This document shows, one piece after another, positions 1 through 5,152 of a stretch of DNA of 6,259 bases (position 1 is its first letter; the number at the start of each line of letters is the position of its first letter). The notes under the pieces are model-generated. The model was not told where the DNA came from. It saw nothing but the letters and a program-made list of their open reading frames with translations, and searched no databases. Source of the stretch: Pirellulaceae bacterium (lineage in GTDB: Bacteria; Planctomycetota; Planctomycetia; Pirellulales; Pirellulaceae); assembly GCA_020846515.1 (NCBI GenBank), contig JADLDX010000839.1:1-6259 (forward strand). The letters run 5' to 3'. A program made the translations under genes and the position numbers.

Positions 1-461
1 AACGAGACGGCCATCTGCCGTCCCTCGCCTGCCGCGACGTTTTTCAGTAGCTCTGGGATGCGCTGCAACTGGCCGGGGCCCACGACGATATCGACATACG
101 GTGCACGCTCAAAGACCAACTTCTGATCCTTTTGGGCCATGCATCCCATGACGCCGATGATCTTCTCTGGATGGTTGAGTTTCATGCGTTTCAAATGAGC
201 CAGGTTGGTGTAAACCCGCTCCTCGGCGTTTGACCGCACGCTGCATGTGTTGAACAAGATCGTATCGGCCGCATCGATCGATCCGGTCAGTTCGTAGCCT
301 TGGCGTTTGAGGCTGGCGACGACCATTTCGCTATCCAGGACATTCATCTGACAGCCGACAGTTTCGATGTACAGTTTCTTCAGGCCAGTTGTCGGGTTGG
401 CTTGATCTGTGGGGCCTGGCATGGGAGTGGAGGTCGATGAGTTCGACATGGGTTCGATCAT
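1..461 (-). CDS. miaB: tRNA-2-methylthio-N6-dimethylallyladenosine synthase MiaB, N-terminal part (cut by window edge)
   Basis: Radical-SAM methylthiotransferase that adds a methylthio group to C2 of i6A37 in tRNAs reading UNN codons; cytoplasmic. Translation gives 153 residues before the window ends. They cover the UPF0004 N-terminal domain: KLYIETVGCQMN (residues 29-40), ADTILFNTCSVR (65-76) and IGVMGCMAQ (102-110). Cys37, Cys73 and Cys107 are the three ligands of the auxiliary 4Fe-4S cluster expected in this family. The radical-SAM CxxxCxxC motif and TRAM domain would lie beyond base 1. An in-frame stop (TAG at 474-476) lies just upstream, so ATG 461 is the earliest start; ATG at 449 and a third Met at residue 14 are alternatives, because residues 1-26 are a Ser/Thr/Pro-rich stretch not usual in the family. 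No clear ribosome binding site is seen. NTCSVR and the glycine context favour MiaB over RimO or MtaB. It is transcribed away from the repeat region. Confidence 0.94.
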   Translation of the reverse strand, partial: MIEPMSNSSTSTPMPGPTDQANPTTGLKKLYIETVGCQMNVLDSEMVVASLKRQGYELTGSIDAADTILFNTCSVRSNAEERVYTNLAHLKRMKLNHPEKIIGVMGCMAQKDQKLVFERAPYVDIVVGPGQLQRIPELLKNVAAGEGRQMAVS

Positions 462-561
462 TTTGTAGGGGAGCTAGGCCGACATAGAGCCTGATCGAAG
501 ACCGACTGGGAATTCGAGGCCTAGAATCAGGACATCTAATCGAGAGGTCTAAAAAACTTAG

Positions 562-589
562 GAGGTCTGGAAACGCGAGGTCTGGAAAC
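562..589. repeat. 13-bp direct repeat, two copies
   Basis: GAGGTCTGGAAAC occurs at 562-574 and again at 577-589 (period 15). A shorter related copy, AGAGGTCT, lies at 543-550. It is near the 5' end of miaB, so it could be a protein-binding site or a simple slippage product; the sequence does not decide. Confidence 0.6.
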
Positions 590-660
590 AAGCACGGAGG
601 CCCCGCCGAGATATTGTACATGTCTCGGGCGGACTCGCCGAGTGGAGCGGCTTTGCCTGA

Positions 661-679
661 GTCCCCATGCCCTTTCCCC
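661..679. repeat. Orphan right end of the GGGGACACA palindromic repeat
   Basis: GTCCCCATGCCCTTTCCCC matches the right end of the full repeat units at 751-827 and 1039-1114, but no matching left arm lies to its left. A shortened copy of the tail, TTGCCCTTTC, follows at 680-689. It looks like a remnant of a deleted or recombined unit. Confidence 0.6.
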
Positions 680-733
680 TTGCCCTTTCGGCGATAGCTT
701 CGCGGCAGACGCCGGCGATGACTTTGCCACATG

Positions 734-765
734 CCCGGCAACCGGGGAAGCCCGGCAACCGGGGA
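734..765. repeat. Tandem duplication of the repeat's left arm
   Basis: CCCGGCAACCGGGGA is present at 734-748 and again at 751-765, a 17-bp period. Each copy contains a small hairpin, CCCGG-CAA-CCGGG. The second copy leads directly into the full palindromic unit; the first is an orphan. Confidence 0.75.
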
Positions 766-827
766 CACAGGCGATCGCTCATTGCTAGCACAAGTGCACT
801 TTGTCTGTGTCCCCATGCCCTTTCCCC
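751..827. repeat. REP-like palindromic unit, copy A1
   Basis: A perfect 10-bp inverted repeat, GGGGACACAG (761-770) and CTGTGTCCCC (805-814), encloses a 34-base loop with GCGATCGC, ATTGCTAGC and the inner palindrome AAGTGCACTT. It is preceded by CCCGGCAACC and followed by CATGCCCTTTCCCC. The same layout recurs at 1039-1114 and 1192-1257. The structure resembles REP sequences or small MITEs that may be moved by REP-associated tyrosine transposases (TnpA-REP/RAYT). No transposase lies in the window, so the mobilising enzyme is inferred. Confidence 0.8.
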
Positions 828-857
828 GTCGACTCGGGGCGACGCCACCGAGGGACA

Positions 858-906
858 CAGGACTGCACCAAGGGACACACACAATTGTCCATTGCTAGCG
901 TGCCAG
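858..906. repeat. 49-bp direct repeat, copy B1
   Basis: This block starts CAGGACTGCACC and ends GCGTGCCAG, and it is identical base for base to 947-995. It shares GGGACACA and ATTGCTAGC with the A units but carries the palindrome ACAATTGT in place of the A-unit centre, so it appears to be a divergent or chimaeric relative. A small hairpin GGACA (873-877) / TGTCC (886-890) is possible. Confidence 0.85.
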
Positions 907-946
907 CCCGGCAACCGGGGACACAGGCGAGCGCTCATTGCTAGAG
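907..946. repeat. REP-like unit, left half only (A2)
   Basis: Starts CCCGGCAACCGGGG like the complete A units, reads GGCGAGCGCTCATTGCTAG, and then breaks off at 944 into the second 49-bp B repeat. The right half with TGTGTCCCC is missing. It lies exactly between the two B copies, so it was probably interrupted by the event that duplicated B. Confidence 0.7.
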
Positions 947-995
947 CAGGACTGCACCAAGGGACACACACAATTGTCCATTGCTAGCGTGCCAG
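947..995. repeat. 49-bp direct repeat, copy B2
   Basis: Exact second copy of 858-906, offset by 89 bases. Absence of any mismatch points to recent duplication or ongoing homogenisation. Confidence 0.85.
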
Positions 996-1038
996 AGCTC
1001 TCCAGGGAACACAGTCCACCATTTGTTGCGAGCACAGG

Positions 1039-1114
1039 CCCGGCAACCGGGGACACAGGCAATCGTTTATTGCTAGCACAAGGCGCTTTGCGTGTGTCCC
1101 CATGCCCTTTCCCC
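1039..1114. repeat. REP-like palindromic unit, copy A3
   Basis: GGGGACACA (1049-1057) pairs perfectly with TGTGTCCCC (1093-1101) around a 35-base loop. The unit has the same CCCGGCAACC leader and CATGCCCTTTCCCC tail as copy A1. The inner palindrome differs (AAGGCGCTTT where A1 has AAGTGCACTT) yet remains self-complementary, which suggests the inner stem is maintained. Confidence 0.8.
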
Positions 1115-1191
1115 CGAATCCTCAGGAATAACACACTGTGAGTTTGATTCGTGAGATTCGTGGCCAGGAGGCGGATTATGCGTCAGGACCG

Positions 1192-1257
1192 CCGGGGACA
1201 CAGGCAATCGTTTATTGCTAGCACAAGTGCCCTTTGCGTGTGTCCCCATGCCCTTCC
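1192..1257. repeat. REP-like palindromic unit, copy A4
   Basis: GGGGACACA (1194-1202) pairs with TGTGTCCCC (1239-1247). The loop has the same AATCGTTTATTGCTAGC as copy A3. The leader CCCGGCAA is lost and the tail is shortened to CATGCCCTTCC. Confidence 0.78.
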
Positions 1258-1261
1258 TTTG

Positions 1262-1279
1262 GTGTCCCCGTGCCCTTTG
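1262..1279. repeat. Orphan right end of the palindromic repeat
   Basis: GTGTCCCCGTGCCCTTT repeats the right end of copy A4 immediately downstream of it, without a left arm. It marks the right border of the repeat cluster. Confidence 0.6.
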
Positions 1280-1311
1280 CGCAACGCACGGAGATGCGTG
1301 ATGGACAGTGG

Positions 1312-1352
1312 TTGGTATTGCTAACCGCGGCTAGCGCCTGGCGGCTAAGGGC
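1312..1352. repeat. Possible GC-rich intergenic repeat element
   Basis: GCTAACCGCGGCTAGCGCC followed by GGCGGCTAAGG can fold on itself (TAGCGC against GCGGCTA with one bulge). It resembles GCTAGCCGCGGTTAG-type elements I associate with planctomycete intergenic regions, but there is only one copy here and the link is from memory. Confidence 0.3.
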
Positions 1353-1388
1353 TGTGCGTAAGTTCTATCCCAAGCCGGCGGCAAGGCA

Positions 1389-1417
1389 TTGACCCAGCTG
1401 AACCACTGTACTATAAC
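1389..1417 (+). promoter_or_regulatory. Sigma-70-type promoter of the GntR-ABC unit
   Basis: TTGACC (1389-1394) and TATAAC (1412-1417) are separated by exactly 17 bases, each matching five of six consensus positions. Transcription would begin near 1424, about 35 bases before the GntR start codon. This argues against any GntR start at the TTG of 1389, which is the -35 box itself. Confidence 0.7.
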
Positions 1418-1425
1418 TGTGTACA
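1407..1425. promoter_or_regulatory. Probable operator for the GntR/YtrA-type repressor
   Basis: TGTAC (1407-1411) and GTACA (1421-1425) form an inverted repeat with a 9-base spacer that covers the -10 box. The left half reads TGTACTA, similar to half-sites I recall for YtrA-type regulators. Its place over the -10 box suggests autorepression by steric blocking. A further TGTACA palindrome overlaps the start codon (1459-1464), of unknown meaning. Confidence 0.5.
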
Positions 1426-1457
1426 CTTCTGGTTTAACTGGATGGAGAGTAATAGCC

Positions 1458-1877
1458 ATGTACATTCGGATCGAACGAGGGTCGTCAGCGCCGATCTCGC
1501 GGCAGATTGCCGAGCAGATTCGTGCCCAGTGCCTGTCGGGCACGCTCAAGTCTGGACGTTGCTTGCCGTCAGTACGTCAATTGGCGGGCGAACTCGGCGT
1601 CAACGTCAACACCATTGTCCGCGTCTACGAGCGTTTGGCGGCGGAAGGATTAGTCGAAATGAGGCATGGCGAAGGCACGTTCGTCTTGCCTCCATCCACC
1701 AAGTCCTCGGGCAGCGGCGAACTGAAAGAACAACGCGAACAATTCGGCCGCGAGTTCGAGACCGTTATAAGACGCGGTTTATTGCTGGGACTTACCACTA
1801 CGGAATTGCGGGCCATGTTGACCGCAGCCGCTTCGACAGCCAAATCCATGATCCAAAAACAAACCACATCGGAGTAG
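1458..1877 (+). CDS. GntR-family transcriptional regulator, YtrA subfamily
   Basis: DNA-binding repressor of 139 residues, the short form typical of the YtrA subfamily. Residues 11-77 form the GntR winged helix-turn-helix: PISRQIAEQIR (12-22), the recognition segment LPSVRQLAGELGVNVNTI (36-53), then VYERLAAEGLVE (56-67) and the wing GEGTFV (71-76). The remaining 60 residues hold about two helices, too short for a FadR or HutC effector domain, as expected for YtrA proteins, which mostly dimerise through this tail. The start is ATG 1458, supported by GGAGAG at 1444-1449 (8 bases spacing) and by the promoter upstream; an in-frame TTG at 1389 lies inside the -35 box. The gene ends 4 bases before the ABC ATPase, so they are co-transcribed. 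YtrA regulators usually control an adjacent ABC transporter responding to cell-wall antibiotics; the inducer here is unknown. Confidence 0.92.
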   Translation: MYIRIERGSSAPISRQIAEQIRAQCLSGTLKSGRCLPSVRQLAGELGVNVNTIVRVYERLAAEGLVEMRHGEGTFVLPPSTKSSGSGELKEQREQFGREFETVIRRGLLLGLTTTELRAMLTAAASTAKSMIQKQTTSE

Positions 1878-1881
1878 CCCA

Positions 1882-2802
1882 ATGAGCCAGCATGCGATTG
1901 AAATCAAAGGCTTAGCCAAATCCTTCGGCCAGCGAAAAGTGCTTGAAGATGTATCGCTCGCCATTCCCGCAGGTCAAACACTGGCCTTGTTAGGTCGCAA
2001 TGGCGCGGGTAAGTCGACCACGATTCGTATTCTGCTGGGTTTGATTGCCGCAGATCAAGGCTCCGTGAGCATAGACGGCATCGATCCCGCGATCAATTCG
2101 ACACAGGTGCTCAGTCGCGTTGGCTATCTGGCCGAAGACCAAGCCATGTACCCATGGATGACACCAGTGGAACTCAGTCGCTTTCTGGCTCCCTTCTATG
2201 CAACTTGGGATGCGAAGTTGGCTGGCGATTATCTCGATCGCTTCGAAATACCCAAGCTCACCAAGATCGGCCAGCTCTCGAAAGGCCAGTCCGTCAAGCT
2301 TGGCCTGGTGCTCGCGCTGGCCCATCGCCCGCAAATCGTCGTGCTCGATGATCCAGCCATGGGTCTGGATCCGATTGCGCGCAAAGAGTTTAACCGGGAC
2401 CTGGTCGAGCATTTGCAGGCCTCCGGTGCCACGGTGCTTTATAGTTCTCACCTGCTCGAGGAAGTCGAAGCGGTCGCCGACGCAGTGGCGATTCTTGATG
2501 GCGGTCGCATTGTACGGTCCGGATCTACCGAATCGATACGCGACGAAGTCAAACAGATTCTCCTACCTTTTGACTTTGCATTGGCCAAGCCCAAACCGGA
2601 CGGCCTGCTGGATGTCCGGAGATTTGATGATCGACTTGCGATCGTGGTCGATAAGGCGAGTAGCACGATTCAGGATCTGTCCGCCGATGCAGTCGATTTC
2701 GATGTTGTCGACTTGCGACTCGATGAGATCTTCGAAGCGTTTGTGATCGGCCGGACACAAGGCTGGCCCAGTCAACCGAAGCATGACCAAGCAGTAGCGT
2801 AA
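1882..2802 (+). CDS. ABC transporter ATP-binding protein (YtrB/BcrA-like exporter type)
   Basis: Nucleotide-binding subunit that powers the membrane protein encoded downstream; 306 residues, peripheral on the inner face of the membrane. Walker A is GRNGAGKST (38-46), the Q-loop region is YLAED (82-86, Glu85 where Gln is common), the signature is LSKGQ (132-136), Walker B is IVVLDDP (152-158), the D-loop is GLDP (161-164) and the switch His is His190 in SSHLLEEVE. The residue after Walker B Asp156 is Asp157 rather than the usual catalytic Glu, which may slow hydrolysis. The C-terminal 90 residues form an extra domain as seen in drug and lipid exporter ATPases of this group. A ribosome binding site GGAG (1871-1874) lies 7 bases before the ATG, inside the end of the GntR gene. 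Substrate cannot be told from sequence; the GntR neighbour suggests export of, or protection from, an envelope-active compound. Confidence 0.95.
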   Translation: MSQHAIEIKGLAKSFGQRKVLEDVSLAIPAGQTLALLGRNGAGKSTTIRILLGLIAADQGSVSIDGIDPAINSTQVLSRVGYLAEDQAMYPWMTPVELSRFLAPFYATWDAKLAGDYLDRFEIPKLTKIGQLSKGQSVKLGLVLALAHRPQIVVLDDPAMGLDPIARKEFNRDLVEHLQASGATVLYSSHLLEEVEAVADAVAILDGGRIVRSGSTESIRDEVKQILLPFDFALAKPKPDGLLDVRRFDDRLAIVVDKASSTIQDLSADAVDFDVVDLRLDEIFEAFVIGRTQGWPSQPKHDQAVA

Positions 2803-2813
2803 AGCTTTGGTAG

Positions 2814-2833
2814 CCACCGTCGCCCGACGGTGG
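2814..2833. repeat. Palindromic repeat P1 (forward)
   Basis: CCACCGTC (2814-2821), loop GCCC, GACGGTGG (2826-2833): a perfect 8-bp stem preceded by GTAG. It is the first of four related hairpins between the ATPase and permease genes. In mRNA it would form 12 bases after the ATPase stop codon. No T-run follows, so it is not a standard terminator. Confidence 0.8.
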
Positions 2834-2846
2834 ATAGATTCCGTAG

Positions 2847-2866
2847 CCACTGTCGCCAGACGGTGG
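2847..2866. repeat. Palindromic repeat P2 (forward)
   Basis: CCACTGTC (2847-2854), loop GCCA, GACGGTGG (2859-2866). One T-G position (2851 with 2862) would still pair as U-G in RNA. It has the same CCGTAGCCAC lead-in and orientation as P1, 33 bases further on. Confidence 0.78.
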
Positions 2867-2902
2867 ACTCACTAGAGATCGCAGACTGGATAGGCCGGCA
2901 GT

Positions 2903-2938
2903 CCACCGCTTGGCAGCTTGGCAGCTTGGCAGCGGTGG
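2903..2938. repeat. Palindromic repeat P3 (reverse) with expanded loop
   Basis: CCACCGCT (2903-2910) pairs with AGCGGTGG (2931-2938), followed by CTACGG. The loop is enlarged by a tandem array of three TTGGCAGC units (2910-2933), where the next element has one. Read on the other strand it begins GTAGCCACCGCT, so it is the same family as P1/P2 in opposite orientation. Confidence 0.8.
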
Positions 2939-2951
2939 CTACGGAAAGTTT

Positions 2952-2971
2952 CCACCGCTTGGCAGCGGTGG
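2952..2971. repeat. Palindromic repeat P4 (reverse)
   Basis: CCACCGCT (2952-2959), loop TGGC, AGCGGTGG (2964-2971), then CTACG: a perfect 8-bp stem with a single TTGGCAGC. It ends 18 bases before the permease ribosome binding site, so its hairpin could affect translation start or mRNA cleavage. Confidence 0.8.
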
Positions 2972-3000
2972 CTACGTAAACAGAGGTTGGGAGAATAACG

Positions 3001-4593
3001 ATGAAGAGTCTGATTTGGAAGCAATGGCGAGAATCCAGGTTTCACTTCTACGTGTTCTGCGTTTGGATGCTGCTGGCCGCGCTTTATGCGATTGCCTACG
3101 AGCTGGGGCATCACTATCGCGCAGTCGTCGGTAGTTTTAGTACCTCGGCGATGCTCTTTAGCACGGTGGCTGCCATCGTCCTGGCGGCTCGCGCCGCGCA
3201 GGGCGAGCGAACCGATCGGACGCTTACCTTTACAACTTCCATCCCGGTATCTATTCGACTTGTGGCCACGGTGCGGATCGTGGGTGCAATACTTACACTC
3301 GCCATCCCGATTGCAATCGGCGCGTTTATCGTGGCGACTTCGCTGGCCCTGGGATGGTTGGAACAGGCCACGCCTCGTCCGATTCCGGCTGAATACGCAC
3401 AGATGCCGCAGCGAACGGTTGCGGCAGCGAACATTGCGCTCGAACAGCTTGCCAGTGTTTCTTGCATCGCCATGTTGGGCGGAGTCGAGCTACTGGTCGT
3501 TCTCAGCCTCTATGGCTTGTACTTACGCAGTCAGGCTCAAGTGGGTGGCTTGGGGGCCGTCCTGGCACTGGTGGTTCTGGTGATTGCCGAACCGATGTGG
3601 AGCGGATCTACGCGATGGCCTCTCGGGCAGTTACTCTACGGCATCGTTTTGCCCCAGTCGTTAGTTGTTCATTGGGGATATGGCAATTCCACAGGTGGTT
3701 ATGTCGATCACGAGCTGGCCCTATATCGCTGGTGGTCGGTGATGTTGGCGCTGCCACTGTTGGCCTGGATCGCTTGGGGATATGTAGTTCGCTACGGAAA
3801 AGTTGGTTCGGTGGACCGAGTGGGGAAGCCGAGCCGTGTTCGTTTCGCAATGCCAGCTTTATTATCGAGGGTCGCGATACCCTTGCCCACACGGTGGTCG
3901 GCTCTGCTCTGGTTGGAGCTTCGACAATCACTTCCGCTGGCCTGCTATGGTTTGCTGCTGGCGATCTTGGTAACGGTAGTTGGCAAGCTGGGCCAAACCG
4001 GGACGGGATTTGTCGAGGCTGTGCGCGGTGAGCTACCACATTCAGTGTTTTTTGTCGGTATGTTATGGGCGATCGTAGTTGGATCCAGCCTCTATTCCAC
4101 AGACCTGGGCGAGAAAGTGGGCGGCTTCCGCAGATCGCGCCCCATTCCTCATGCGATCTGGTTTTGGAATAAATTCTTTATTGGGCTCGCCGCCATGCTC
4201 TTGGTCATGGACGGTACCACGATCCTCGTTTCATGGAACGCTCCGCGAACCTACTCGCTCAGCGAGATGAGCTATGCCTATATTGCGTGCATGCCATTAC
4301 TTCATGCGCTGTTCTACTCACTGGCTGTCATGGGAACCTGCCTGTTCCGCCGGCCGCTGATTGGCGGCGTGCTGGCCGTACTCAGTTATAGCGCGGTGTC
4401 CATTGCGTTGACAACGTTTCCCGGAACTATGCAGCTGGATCCCCTCAGTGTTTACAACGACTTGTTGATAACGGAACGAAACGGCGTCATCGACTTCACT
4501 CAGCATGGTTACCCGCTCGTGTATGGTGTGTTGCTGGCGATGGCTGCTATTTTTTCGCTGGTTTCTCTTCGCGTAGCCCGACCTGCGATTTAA
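3001..4593 (+). CDS. ABC-2 type transporter permease, apparently internally duplicated
   Basis: Integral membrane subunit of the exporter, 530 residues. I count about twelve hydrophobic segments, near residues 15-33, 44-64, 92-117, 152-174, 181-197, 242-265, 308-328, 346-362, 388-412, 424-447, 452-472 and 504-523. The two halves look alike. SLIWKQWRESR (3-13) corresponds to ALLWLELRQS (301-310), both just before a first membrane span. The loop GERTDRTLTFTTSIPVSIR (68-86) corresponds to GEKVGGFRRSRPIPHAIW (370-387), both after a second span. A usual ABC-2 permease has six spans and dimerises; here one chain may carry both halves and sit on an ATPase homodimer. The start at ATG 3001 is supported by GGGAG (2989-2993) 7 bases upstream. 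It lies 198 bases after the ATPase gene, a gap filled by hairpin repeats. Substrate unknown. Confidence 0.9.
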   Translation: MKSLIWKQWRESRFHFYVFCVWMLLAALYAIAYELGHHYRAVVGSFSTSAMLFSTVAAIVLAARAAQGERTDRTLTFTTSIPVSIRLVATVRIVGAILTLAIPIAIGAFIVATSLALGWLEQATPRPIPAEYAQMPQRTVAAANIALEQLASVSCIAMLGGVELLVVLSLYGLYLRSQAQVGGLGAVLALVVLVIAEPMWSGSTRWPLGQLLYGIVLPQSLVVHWGYGNSTGGYVDHELALYRWWSVMLALPLLAWIAWGYVVRYGKVGSVDRVGKPSRVRFAMPALLSRVAIPLPTRWSALLWLELRQSLPLACYGLLLAILVTVVGKLGQTGTGFVEAVRGELPHSVFFVGMLWAIVVGSSLYSTDLGEKVGGFRRSRPIPHAIWFWNKFFIGLAAMLLVMDGTTILVSWNAPRTYSLSEMSYAYIACMPLLHALFYSLAVMGTCLFRRPLIGGVLAVLSYSAVSIALTTFPGTMQLDPLSVYNDLLITERNGVIDFTQHGYPLVYGVLLAMAAIFSLVSLRVARPAI

Positions 4594-4723
4594 TCCCACT
4601 TGAGTCCTTCGGGTGATCGATTGAGATTCTTGGGTGCGCCGGCTTGAACAGTTACAGCGGTCAATCCGCCACTTCGATGCCATGGATCGTTATTCCAAGT
4701 CTTCACAGTGAGCATGTGGTTCT
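4594..4723. other. Spacer downstream of permease, no clear terminator
   Basis: A weak hairpin is possible at 4597-4615 (CACTTGAG with TTCGGGTG, including G-T pairs) just after the permease stop, but no T-run follows. A minus-strand frame of 41 codons runs from ATG 4715 to a stop at 4590-4592; it continues the strand of the truncated gene at 4724-5059 in another frame, but I recognise nothing in it. Confidence 0.3.
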
Positions 4724-5059
4724 TCACTGCCCCGTGCTGACAGAGTTACCGACCTCGAACACCTCGAGATCTTGGCGGGAGGCTGGATCGAATTGTGCGG
4801 AACAGCCGATGCTTGGGGGTAAATGGAATGGAAATCCATCGGCCAAATCGTCGAAGAACGCTTCGTAGGCTCCAAGATCAATGAAAGTGAGCGTCTTATT
4901 GTGGGCTGGTTGCTTCACAGGCAGTGGGAGAATCATCGCGTTCTGGTCGCGAGACTCGTAGTTCATTTGATACGCCAAGAATTGCGTACCATGGCCGCTA
5001 AGCCGCGCGAATATCTGTGTGTTGTTCACAGAAATGACTGGTTGGGAGAAGCAGCACAT
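4724..5059 (-). CDS. Conserved hypothetical protein, probably C-terminally truncated
   Basis: The 111-residue product has features of a true protein: start MCCFSQPVISV, then NTQIFARL (13-20), QFLAYQM (26-32), NAMILPLPV (40-48), FIDLGAYEAFFDDLADGFP (59-77). This pattern recalls a planctomycete hypothetical family of roughly 250 or more residues, known to me only from memory, with no function I can name. If that is right, only the N-terminal half remains; the frame ends soon after EVGN (about residue 102), where the family would continue. An in-frame TGA three codons upstream of the ATG fixes the start. No ribosome binding site is visible. The plus-strand frame over the same bases (4823-5140) is taken as its shadow. 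It may be a pseudogene, a frameshifted gene or a short version; the paired cysteines at the N-terminus are suggestive but not diagnostic. Confidence 0.58.
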   Translation of the reverse strand: MCCFSQPVISVNNTQIFARLSGHGTQFLAYQMNYESRDQNAMILPLPVKQPAHNKTLTFIDLGAYEAFFDDLADGFPFHLPPSIGCSAQFDPASRQDLEVFEVGNSVSTGQ

Positions 5060-5152
5060 CGATTTTCATTCAAGCGACATAACGCCCGGATAACGCCTGC
5101 CCGACGGGATTGGGAATACTTTACGTATCAACTGTTTTGAGGGCTGGCGTTC

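Larger units (their letters stand above)
462..1388. other. Gene-poor intergenic region filled with palindromic repeats
   Basis: No convincing gene is seen here. The open frames that cross it read through repeat units, and their translations are rich in Arg, Pro, Ser and Cys without any family motif. Bases 661-1280 are mostly repeat units listed separately. Bases 462-660 hold a short tandem repeat (562-589) and an inverted repeat CCGAGA (606-611) with TCTCGG (623-628). Bases 1281-1388 hold a GC-rich palindrome-like stretch and then the promoter of the GntR gene. The miaB promoter must lie somewhere to the right of 461, but I could not place it. Confidence 0.75.

Noticed and set aside
331..882. 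183-codon minus-strand open frame
   Set aside because: Its C-terminal part is a shifted frame of miaB and the rest reads through repeat units; the product is Arg/Pro/Cys-rich without family motifs.
558..971. 137-codon minus-strand open frame
   Set aside because: It lies wholly in palindromic repeats, and its product shows the repeats as repeated peptides; a product of sequence composition.
667..987. 106-codon plus-strand open frame
   Set aside because: It reads the repeated CATGCCCTTTCCCC and GGGACACA units; no conserved motif and no ribosome binding site.
734..1257. CRISPR array
   Set aside because: The repeated units are 50-77 bp long, palindromic with variable spacing and mutual overlap, and no regular unique spacers separate them; no cas genes are present.
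1389..1457. Upstream extension of the GntR protein starting at TTG 1389
   Set aside because: The TTG is part of a near-perfect -35 box, and a good ribosome binding site stands before ATG 1458, where the GntR domain begins.
1990..2451. 153-codon minus-strand open frame inside the ATPase gene
   Set aside because: It is antisense to the clear Walker A to Walker B region of the ABC ATPase.
2814..2866. Intrinsic terminator after the ATPase gene
   Set aside because: The hairpins are strong but no T-run follows any of them, and the same sequence recurs in both orientations, which fits repeats rather than a terminator.
3608..4039. 143-codon minus-strand open frame inside the permease gene
   Set aside because: It is antisense to a well-supported membrane protein gene and has no recognisable motif.
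4823..5140. 105-codon plus-strand open frame
   Set aside because: It overlaps the minus-strand frame at 4724-5059, which has the more protein-like pattern; taken as the shadow, with some uncertainty.
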